DNA of 12,747 nt from contig CAZAYB010000072.1 in the NCBI GenBank assembly GCA_964489215.1, positions 1 to 12,747 on the forward strand. Direction: 5' to 3'. The notes under the pieces were generated by a model. It saw nothing but the letters and a program-made list of their open reading frames with translations, was not told where the DNA came from and ran no database searches. Of this stretch, positions 6,619 to 12,747 are shown in pieces (within the stretch, counting starts at the first letter, position 1; every line of letters starts with the position of its first letter). Source of the DNA: CAZAYB01 sp964489215. Lineage in GTDB: Bacteria; Planctomycetota; Phycisphaerae; Sedimentisphaerales; Anaerohalosphaeraceae. The position numbers and the translations under genes were made by a program.

Positions 6619-7716
6619 ATGAAACAGATAAACGTAAAAATACCAGCCGTCCCCAAAACAACCTACCCCATCTACATCGGCAAAAACTTACTCGATACCG
6701 TACTGACAAAAATCCAAAATGACCACCCAAAAAGAAACCTCTTCATCATCTCCGACTCAAATCTGCAAAAACACAGCCACCTGCAAAAACTCACCGAACA
6801 AAAAGACATACCATATTTTATCATTGACCCGCCCGGCGAAATATCAAAACACATACAAACCGTGGTAACGATTATCGAAAAAATGGAAAAACAATTCTTC
6901 GCCAGGGACGCGCTCATCATCGCTCTGGGAGGCGGAACCGTCGGTGATATCGCAGGCTTCGCTGCTGCAATCTTCAAAAGGGGAATACCCGTCATACAAA
7001 TCCCCACAACAACCGTTGCACAGGCTGACTCCTCTGTCGGGGGAAAAACCGGTGTAGACTCATCAATCAGCAAAAACGCTTTCGGTGCCTTCTGGAACCC
7101 ACTTGCAGTCTACATCGACGTCGCAACTTTACAAACTCTGGACCAAACTCAGTATTTTGCAGGACTCGTCGAATCTGTAAAACACGCTCTGATTGCCGAT
7201 GCCGAATACTTCACATTCTTTGAAAAAAACATAGAAAATATACTCAACCGCAACATGGAAACATTGCTTAAAATCGCGGAAAAAAATTGCCGGATAAAAG
7301 CCGACATCGTAGCCGAGGACCCAACAGAAAAAAACAAAAGACGAATTCTAAACTACGGCCACACAATAGGACACGCCGCTGAATCCGCAAGTGAATTTAA
7401 ACTGCTGCACGGCCAGGCCGTCGCTATTGGCATAATTGCTGCCGGGCTAATTGAACAGAAATTGAATCTCGCAGAAAATGACCAGCTGATGAGAATAAAA
7501 ACATTACTCGAAAAGCTCAACATGCCCACAAAACTGCCCAAAGACATCACGAAACATAAAATAATCGAACTGCTGAAAAGAGACAAAAAGGCCGTGAACA
7601 AATGGCCAAAATTCGTACTGCTGGAAAAAACAGGAAAAGCTCTTTGCAAAGATCAACAATGGGGCCACGACGTCTCTCCACAAATAGTAGAAGAAGTTAT
7701 AGAAAAGCTCTATTGA
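6619..7716 (+). CDS. aroB: 3-dehydroquinate synthase
   Basis: Second step of the shikimate pathway: an NAD- and metal-dependent cyclisation of DAHP to 3-dehydroquinate. The 365-residue length is normal. GGGTVGD (104-110) binds NAD. PTTTVAQADSSVGGKTGVD (129-147) is the active-site loop, with Asp where many homologues have Asn at its end. The metal ligands appear as Glu185 (GLVESVKHA), His248 (NYGHTIGHAAE) and His264 (LLHGQAVAIG). No Shine-Dalgarno site is visible before the ATG, so translation probably depends on coupling to apt 8 nt upstream. Its last 7 bp overlap the end of the opposite-strand metXW gene, and no terminator is seen between the convergent genes. Confidence 0.97.
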   Translation: MKQINVKIPAVPKTTYPIYIGKNLLDTVLTKIQNDHPKRNLFIISDSNLQKHSHLQKLTEQKDIPYFIIDPPGEISKHIQTVVTIIEKMEKQFFARDALIIALGGGTVGDIAGFAAAIFKRGIPVIQIPTTTVAQADSSVGGKTGVDSSISKNAFGAFWNPLAVYIDVATLQTLDQTQYFAGLVESVKHALIADAEYFTFFEKNIENILNRNMETLLKIAEKNCRIKADIVAEDPTEKNKRRILNYGHTIGHAAESASEFKLLHGQAVAIGIIAAGLIEQKLNLAENDQLMRIKTLLEKLNMPTKLPKDITKHKIIELLKRDKKAVNKWPKFVLLEKTGKALCKDQQWGHDVSPQIVEEVIEKLY

Positions 7717-9521
7717 CTAACACCCTCACTTTTACTCGTAAGATAAACCGCCTGTTCTGCGAAAAAATTAGAACAAAAACGAATCGGACTCCTGCTTGTC
7801 TTTTTCATTGGAATCTTCTTTTCTATGCAAACACTTTTCACAGCGCAAAACTGATCAAAATCCTTAAGCGAAAGAAAGTGAATATTAGGTGAATTATACC
7901 ATTGCCAGGGAAGCTGCTTTGTCTTAGGAGCAATACCCATAAAAGCGAGCTGAAGACGGCACTTCCAGTATGCAAAATTCGGAAAACTGATTATAACCTT
8001 CCTGCCAACCCTCAAAAGTTCCTCAAAAACCTTATCTGTATACATTATCGTCTGAAGGGTCTGAGAAAGAATCACATAATCAAAACTGTTGTCGCCATAC
8101 TGCTTCAATCCGCGTTCGATATCTCGATGAACTATCGAAAGTCCCCGCTCAATCGAATGAATAACTAAATCCTCATCCAGCTCAATACCCTCACCTGATA
8201 TCTTCTTATCTTCAGTAAGACGCGCCAAAAGCTCACCGTCACCGGAACCTATATCAAGAACCTTGCTATGAGGACCTATCAAAGACTCTATAATTTCATA
8301 ATCAACCCTAAGCCGTTTGGAACGGTCAAAAGGCTTAACATAAGACTTCTTAAGAGATGTACAGTTGCCCCCGTCTCCGGACTCCATATAAACACTGTCA
8401 ACAAAGCCGCTGATGAGCTTTCCCAATTTATCAGGCTCAAGCAAAAATGCATCATGTCCATAAGGTGATTCAATATTGCAGTAACTTACATCCTTCTCGG
8501 TCGCGGATAAAGCGTAAACAAATTCTTCTGACTGCTCCGGTGGAAAAAGCCAGTCACTCGTAAAACTTACAACAAGAAATCGGCTATTCGCAGGCTTCAT
8601 CGCATTGACAAGAGAACCTGCATCACGAGAAAGATCAAAATAATCCATCGCCTTGGTTATGTAAAGATAACTGTTAGCGTCAAAACGTTCTACAAATGTC
8701 TGACCCTGATAATCAAGATAAGTCTCTACGGAAAACTCTGAATCAAGATCATATTTATAATCCTTTGAGTTGCGCAAACTCCTCCCGAACTTCGCACGCA
8801 TACCCTTTTCAGAAAGATAAGTTATATGACCTATCATCCGGGCTATAGCAAGCCCCCTGCCGGGACCCTCACTGTCATGATACTGGCCGTCATGAAACTC
8901 AGAATCAGCAAGAATACAATGCCTGCCGACCGCGTCGAAAGCTATAGCCTGCGGATTAAGGCGTGTGCTGGAAGCTACAACTATAGCTGATTTCACAAGA
9001 TCTGGATAAGAAACAGACCACTGCATAACCTGCATCCCTCCCATCGATCCGCCGACAACACAAAGAAGGCTTTTTATACCGAGCTTTTCTACGAGAAGCC
9101 GTTGAACCTCAACCATATCCTCCATCGTAATTATAGGAAAATCAAGCCCGTATGGTTTACCCGTTGCCGGGTTGATATCGCCCGGCCCGGTAGTACCGCT
9201 GCAACCGCCCAGGCAATTAGAACAAATCACAAAATACTTATCGGTATCTATACCCTTACCTGGCCCGACCATATTATCCCACCAACCGGCCTTTTTGTCT
9301 TCATTGCTGTTAAAACCCGCAACATGCGCATCTCCGCTTAATGCATGACAGATAAGTATCGCGTTATCGCCATTCTCATTCAAACTGCCGTAAGTCTCAT
9401 AAGCAACATCGATCGGACCAAGGCTCTTGCCGCTTTTGAGTCTCAATGGCGATTTTTCTTCTACAACACGAATGCGCCTGGTCTCAACAAGCCCAACAGA
9501 TTTTTCTTCCGTAACACTCAT
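7710..9521 (-). CDS. metX: MetX-MetW fusion: homoserine O-acyltransferase plus MetW methyltransferase-like domain
   Basis: This 603-residue protein joins two normally separate methionine enzymes. Residues 1 to about 380 are MetX, an alpha/beta hydrolase that acylates homoserine. The catalytic triad is visible as Ser159 in GGSMGG, Asp323 in SDWLFPPEQS and His356 in YGHDAFL, together with NCLGGCSGTTGP near 102. Residues from about 403 to 595 are MetW, with the SAM-binding-like VLDIGSGDGELL (421-432), the signature VILSQTLQ (483-490) and FPNFAYWKCR (513-522). MetW is known as a partner needed by some MetX enzymes. Acetyl- versus succinyl-CoA use cannot be settled here. The AGGA before the ATG is only 1 nt away, and the stop of the lipoprotein gene is 6 nt upstream, so translation is probably coupled. 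Confidence 0.96.
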   Translation of the reverse strand: MSVTEEKSVGLVETRRIRVVEEKSPLRLKSGKSLGPIDVAYETYGSLNENGDNAILICHALSGDAHVAGFNSNEDKKAGWWDNMVGPGKGIDTDKYFVICSNCLGGCSGTTGPGDINPATGKPYGLDFPIITMEDMVEVQRLLVEKLGIKSLLCVVGGSMGGMQVMQWSVSYPDLVKSAIVVASSTRLNPQAIAFDAVGRHCILADSEFHDGQYHDSEGPGRGLAIARMIGHITYLSEKGMRAKFGRSLRNSKDYKYDLDSEFSVETYLDYQGQTFVERFDANSYLYITKAMDYFDLSRDAGSLVNAMKPANSRFLVVSFTSDWLFPPEQSEEFVYALSATEKDVSYCNIESPYGHDAFLLEPDKLGKLISGFVDSVYMESGDGGNCTSLKKSYVKPFDRSKRLRVDYEIIESLIGPHSKVLDIGSGDGELLARLTEDKKISGEGIELDEDLVIHSIERGLSIVHRDIERGLKQYGDNSFDYVILSQTLQTIMYTDKVFEELLRVGRKVIISFPNFAYWKCRLQLAFMGIAPKTKQLPWQWYNSPNIHFLSLKDFDQFCAVKSVCIEKKIPMKKTSRSPIRFCSNFFAEQAVYLTSKSEGVSQ

Positions 9522-9527
9522 ATCCTT

Positions 9528-9980
9528 TTATTCCAGATCTTCCTCTGTCATGATATTATAACCGCATGCTTTCCACCTGCCCCTCTCATCCTGAGCCATA
9601 GTAACACGCTCTATCATTGGACCTTTCTTACTGGTCATGATATCAATAAAAATAAGAAAATACTTACCTTCACCGCTGCCGCGCATCGCTGTATCAAAAT
9701 CAGTATAACGAAACTTTCTGCTCGTGATACTTCCAATAGGCACTCGAGTTGCCAACAGATATTGCTGCCACTGGTCACGCGGAAAAGTTTTCTTCAAAAA
9801 TTTAGACGACTTCTCCCAGCTTAGCAGATAATGCTTACCGTCAATAAGCTCAAGCCACTTAATCGCGGCATCAACTGCAGCCTCTTTTTCCTGAGAACTG
9901 GCACCAGGCCAGAAGTCGCAGCCGAATAAAAAAAACGACAAAAACACTAAGACTGCCAAATACAACGATATCTTTTTCAT
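9528..9980 (-). CDS. DUF4019-family lipoprotein
   Basis: A 150-residue envelope protein of unknown function. The N-terminus is a lipoprotein signal: MKK, a hydrophobic core, then LFGC with Cys21 as the probable lipidation site; Phe at -2 is slightly unusual. The rest matches my memory of the DUF4019 pattern. It has a helix with AAIKWLELIDGKHYLLSW (about 38-55), then FLKKTFPRDQW (61-71), ATRVPIGSITSR (77-88), the strand GEGKYFLIFIDI (103-114) and the ending ERVTMAQDERGRWKACGYNI (124-143). The fold is probably a small NTF2-like or cystatin-like alpha+beta domain (inference). It lies between ahcY and metXW on the same strand, 6 nt before metXW. A direct role in methionine metabolism is not evident. 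Confidence 0.85.
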   Translation of the reverse strand: MKKISLYLAVLVFLSFFLFGCDFWPGASSQEKEAAVDAAIKWLELIDGKHYLLSWEKSSKFLKKTFPRDQWQQYLLATRVPIGSITSRKFRYTDFDTAMRGSGEGKYFLIFIDIMTSKKGPMIERVTMAQDERGRWKACGYNIMTEEDLE

Positions 9981-10200
9981 AAATCACCGTCTTATCCGTT
10001 TTAAGATCATTAAGGGAAGCACTGAAAATCGCTTTAGAGTGGTTCCTTTAACTGCTGAATATAAAAAACGCCAACAGACCATAGAATATACATCGGCTAA
10101 TTGCGCAGTATTATTTGATAATACGGCCTGAAACCGCCAAACAGCCGAAATATCGGGATATGACCGACAAAATAATTTAAAAACCGACAAATCAAAAATA
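9981..10200 (-). other. spacer between ahcY and the lipoprotein gene with inverted and direct repeats
   Basis: This 220-nt stretch holds no convincing gene. GTATTAT (10108-10114) and ATAATAC (10118-10124) form a perfect 7-bp hairpin with a 3-nt loop. AAGGGA-CACT (10012-10023) pairs with AGTG-TTCCTT (10038-10048) as an imperfect 10-bp stem in the leader of the lipoprotein gene. CCGA/TCGG (10145-10156) is a short stem. ACCGACAAA is repeated directly at 10163-10171 and 10183-10191. None has the T-run of an intrinsic terminator on the - strand. I could not pick a promoter, so read-through from ahcY or a separate promoter are both possible. Confidence 0.45.
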
Positions 10201-11646
10201 TCAGTAACGGTAATGATCTGGCTTATAGGGCCCTTCAACCGGAATTCCAAGATACTCAGCCTGCTTATCATTAAGCTTTGTAAGCTTAGCCCCGAGACGA
10301 GGCAAATGAAGACGGGCAACTTCCTCGTCAAGCTTTTTGGGAAGAGTATAAACCTCTGGTTTAAGCTGCTCCTGGGCAAGCATTATCTGGGCAAGACACT
10401 GGTTCGTAAAGCTGTTGCTCATTACAAAACTCGGATGACCAGTTGCACAACCCAGGTTCACTAACCTGCCCTCTGCAAGGAGAATAATGCTCCTGCCGGA
10501 CTTAAGAGTCCATTTATCAACCTGGGGCTTGATATCTTCTTTTTTACAGAAATCATTCTCAAGAAGATAGCTTGTTTGTATCTCTGAATCAAAATGTCCA
10601 ATATTACAGATTATGGCCTCGTCCTTCATCTGCTCCATGTGCGCACCGGTAATCACATCACAGCAGCCCGTTGAGGTAACAAAAATATCACCAAAAGCAG
10701 CCGCATCTTCCATCGTCGTAACCTCAAATCCTTCCATAGTAGCCTGAAGCGCACATATCGGGTCTATCTCCGTAATGAGCACACGGGCCCCAAGACCTCT
10801 CATCGACTGGGCACAGCCTTTACCGACATCTCCGTAACCGCACACAACCACTATCTTACCGGAAACCATTACATCCGTAGCGCGTTTGATACCGTCGGCA
10901 AGACTCTCTCGGCAACCATAAAGATTGTCAAATTTGCTCTTGGTTACAGAATCGTTGACATTGACAGCCGCAAAAGGAAGCTCACCCTTTTGCTTAAGCT
11001 GATAAAGACGATGAACACCAGTAGTCGTCTCTTCACTTACTCCGCGAAGAGCCTTTCCGATTTTCGTCCACTTCTCAGGGTTGTCCTTACAGCACGCACC
11101 AAGACGGTCCATAATAATCTGAAATTCTTTAATATCATACTGTTTCTCTGCCAGCGAAGGATCCTTCTCAACCCTCATACCCTCGATAACCATCAAGGTT
11201 GCATCACCGCCGTCATCAACTATCATATCCGGCCCCGAACCGTCAGGCCAGGTAAGTGCCTGCTCGGTACACCACCAATAGTCCTCGAGAGTCTCACCCT
11301 TCCATGCGAATACTGCTGCACTGTTAGCCTCTGCTATAGCAGCTGCTGCATGATCCTGGGTGCTGAATATATTACAGGAAGCCCAGCGAATATCTGCTCC
11401 AAGCTCTTTAAGGGTCTCTATCAACATAGCCGTCTGAATCGTCATATGCAAAGAACCCATAATCTTCAAACCCTTAAGAGGCTTGGACGGACCGTACTTT
11501 ACACGTGTCGCCATCAAACCGGGCATTTCATTTTCCGCAAGCTCCATTTCCTTTCGTCCCCATCCCGCAAGTGACATATCCGCCACCTTATGAGGTAAAG
11601 ACGGGTCAATTTTCTTAACTTCTGTCGAATTTACAGCTGTAGCCAT
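10201..11646 (-). CDS. ahcY: S-adenosylhomocysteine hydrolase (adenosylhomocysteinase)
   Basis: Reversibly splits S-adenosylhomocysteine into homocysteine and adenosine, removing the product inhibitor of SAM-dependent methyltransferases. The 481-residue protein is the long bacterial form, with the roughly 40-residue insert (around 155-195) absent from the shorter forms. Visible motifs are GSLHMTIQTAMLIETL (64-79), DDGGDAT (144-150), NVNDSVTKSKFDN (229-241), the NAD-binding GYGDVGKG (270-277), GHFDSEI (350-356) and NLGCATGHPSFVMSNSF. The C-terminus KPDHYRY carries the Lys and Tyr that complete the neighbouring subunit's NAD site. AGGA lies 9 nt before the ATG and a sigma70-type promoter lies upstream. 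It heads the methionine-cycle cluster with the lipoprotein and metXW downstream. Confidence 0.98.
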   Translation of the reverse strand: MATAVNSTEVKKIDPSLPHKVADMSLAGWGRKEMELAENEMPGLMATRVKYGPSKPLKGLKIMGSLHMTIQTAMLIETLKELGADIRWASCNIFSTQDHAAAAIAEANSAAVFAWKGETLEDYWWCTEQALTWPDGSGPDMIVDDGGDATLMVIEGMRVEKDPSLAEKQYDIKEFQIIMDRLGACCKDNPEKWTKIGKALRGVSEETTTGVHRLYQLKQKGELPFAAVNVNDSVTKSKFDNLYGCRESLADGIKRATDVMVSGKIVVVCGYGDVGKGCAQSMRGLGARVLITEIDPICALQATMEGFEVTTMEDAAAFGDIFVTSTGCCDVITGAHMEQMKDEAIICNIGHFDSEIQTSYLLENDFCKKEDIKPQVDKWTLKSGRSIILLAEGRLVNLGCATGHPSFVMSNSFTNQCLAQIMLAQEQLKPEVYTLPKKLDEEVARLHLPRLGAKLTKLNDKQAEYLGIPVEGPYKPDHYRY

Positions 11647-11655
11647 CGTTACTAT

Positions 11656-11659
11656 TCCT
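11656..11659 (-). promoter_or_regulatory. ahcY ribosome-binding site
   Basis: On the - strand this reads AGGA within AAGAAAGGAA, 9 nt before the ahcY ATG. It is one of the clearer Shine-Dalgarno sites in the window. Confidence 0.7.
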
Positions 11660-11683
11660 TTCTTAAATAATCATTATCATTTA

Positions 11684-11712
11684 AATATAAACGCCGGGAT
11701 AGGTTATATCAA
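11684..11712 (-). promoter_or_regulatory. sigma70-type promoter of ahcY
   Basis: On the - strand, TTGATA (11712-11707) and TATATT (11689-11684) are separated by exactly 17 nt, each matching five of six consensus bases. Transcription would start near 11677, giving a leader of only about 30 nt, too short for a SAH or SAM riboswitch. Confidence 0.7.
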
Positions 11713-11852
11713 GAACTTTTAGCAAATTATCGAATTTGTAACAATAACAGCACAAAACACCGCTCAATAGTTAAAAAACGATATCGTGAAAAAACAAAAA
11801 ACCTAAGCCGCCCCAAATTCCCCCGCAAAAAGCGATTAAAAACAGTTTTACC
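11713..11852 (-). other. gap between the unknown membrane protein gene and the ahcY promoter
   Basis: No gene is seen. On the - strand a perfect palindrome ACGATATCGT is followed directly by six T, and CGC/GCG around five T lies further upstream. Both stems are too short for a confident terminator call. The region is otherwise runs of A, C or T. Confidence 0.3.
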
Positions 11853-12747
11853 CTATAACCCCTTAAAAATCTCAAATCTCAGAACCTGAACACCCCTGTC
11901 ATCATAAAGGACATATATCGTCAGCTTGCCGGGGTAAGCTCCCACACTCGCAAAATAATTAAGCTTATATACCTTTCCGCCGAAATGTTCACCTGCAAAA
12001 CTTTGCCCCCTGTAAACAATATCCTCCACCGACCCAAGCAAAAATATCCCCCTGCACTGGTCACTAAACTCAGCTTCACTGATTCGAAGACGAGCCTCAG
12101 GACCAAGCAGCCGATAAAGTCTTTCTGCGCTTTGAAGGTTCCAGTACAAACAAAGGTCATCAGCCAGCCGATCCGCCGACCCTCGGTCAATAGACTCACT
12201 CACTGCAACAGCCTCACCCTCAACCTGGCTTTTAACAACGGTAACATCGTCTTCAAACACCGCCTCTGCTTCTCCCGATTCTGACAACGCTATCGGATCA
12301 TCAAAACCTTGCTTTTGCCTGGATGATGGAGGCCGAATTCTGAAAGTAACTTCCTTTCGTCTCGGCTCTGGATCATTCACCGAAACAGACTTGTCATACA
12401 CCCTTGCACCCGGCTCAAATTCAGCTGAACCATCTGACACGCCCGCCATATAAACCATATCCTCATCAGGTGAGCTTATGCCCTCCGTCGGCTTTATATT
12501 AATTACAAGATTAGCCGCAAGAAAAAACAAACCGAAAAAAGCCGCAAGATACAGAATCTTTATCTTGAAATGACCAAAAAAATCAGACGCACATGCCGCG
12601 GTATCCTCTGTAAATTTTTTCACACATAACGAAACTTTTTCAAACAAAGCATCTGGAGAAAATCCCGCTTTCTCTGTTACGCCCTTACTGCTTTTTACTT
12701 TCCCTGCAGAACCTTTCTTAACAGAGGAATTCTTCGAAGATACATTC
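11853..12747 (-). CDS. membrane-anchored protein of unknown function, 5' partial
   Basis: I do not recognise this gene. The frame has no stop between 12647 and the right edge. The only start in this part is a TTG at 12647 with no Shine-Dalgarno site, so the true start is probably beyond the window. The upstream part encodes a Lys/Ser/Gly-rich, presumably cytoplasmic segment. Counting from the TTG, one transmembrane helix spans about 29-50 (KILYLAAFFGLFFLAANLVI). A low-complexity, acidic and probably disordered linker follows to about 155. The last 110 residues form a compact domain: a helix with ADRLADDLCLYWNLQSAERLYRLL, then ISEAEFSDQCRGIF, then predicted strands ending in VLYDDRGVQVLRFEIF. 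That order resembles small NTF2-like domains such as DUF4019, which is inference only. Topology is probably N-in with the domain in the periplasm. Confidence 0.75.
   Translation of the reverse strand, partial: NVSSKNSSVKKGSAGKVKSSKGVTEKAGFSPDALFEKVSLCVKKFTEDTAACASDFFGHFKIKILYLAAFFGLFFLAANLVINIKPTEGISSPDEDMVYMAGVSDGSAEFEPGARVYDKSVSVNDPEPRRKEVTFRIRPPSSRQKQGFDDPIALSESGEAEAVFEDDVTVVKSQVEGEAVAVSESIDRGSADRLADDLCLYWNLQSAERLYRLLGPEARLRISEAEFSDQCRGIFLLGSVEDIVYRGQSFAGEHFGGKVYKLNYFASVGAYPGKLTIYVLYDDRGVQVLRFEIFKGL

Noticed and set aside
9984..10379. 131-codon open frame on the - strand overlapping the end of ahcY
   Set aside because: Its first half lies out of frame inside ahcY, no RBS is seen and the composition is not protein-like.
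10990..11574. 194-codon open frame on the + strand inside ahcY
   Set aside because: Antisense to strongly conserved ahcY sequence and without its own motif or RBS.
11647..11706. Possible SAH or SAM riboswitch before ahcY
   Set aside because: The likely transcript start leaves only about 30 nt of leader, and no such aptamer is visible.
11760..11800. Palindrome plus T-run as intrinsic terminator of the unknown membrane protein gene
   Set aside because: A self-complementary 10-mer leaves only about three pairs once a loop is allowed; too weak to call.

Overview
The window is ordinary bacterial chromosome with no mobile element, CRISPR array, rRNA or tRNA that I can see. The best guess for the host is a planctomycete, probably a Phycisphaerae/Sedimentisphaerales-like anaerobe. 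This is inference. It rests on the cytidylate kinase variant GRDQGT, the MetX-MetW fusion, the moderate GC content, the weak or absent Shine-Dalgarno sites at several starts, and an RsbU/SpoIIE-type phosphatase next to core genes.

Left half (1-7716, + strand). A 5'-truncated PP2C-type (SpoIIE/RsbU) phosphatase is followed without a gap by cmk, plsC and ispH; starts and stops overlap or lie 2 nt apart. A 153-nt hairpin-rich spacer then leads to a six-domain rpsA. A 179-nt structured spacer leads to an RpoD-like sigma factor. A 59-nt spacer that can fold over the ribosome-binding site leads to apt, and aroB follows 8 nt later. Together these genes cover CMP/dCMP salvage, phosphatidic acid synthesis, the last step of the MEP isoprenoid pathway, translation initiation, transcription initiation, adenine salvage and the shikimate pathway.

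Right half (7710-12747, - strand). Reading in the direction of transcription there is a 5'-truncated membrane protein of unknown function at the right edge. A good sigma70-type promoter then drives ahcY. After a 220-nt spacer come a DUF4019 lipoprotein and a MetX-MetW fusion 6 nt downstream of it. AhcY releases homocysteine from S-adenosylhomocysteine, and MetX activates homoserine for homocysteine synthesis, so this is a methionine/SAM-cycle cluster with a small envelope lipoprotein embedded in it. The metXW and aroB genes converge and overlap by 7 bp.

The least explained parts are the three structured spacers in front of rpsA, the sigma gene and apt, and the two envelope proteins next to the methionine genes. 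I do not see a clear new multi-gene system.
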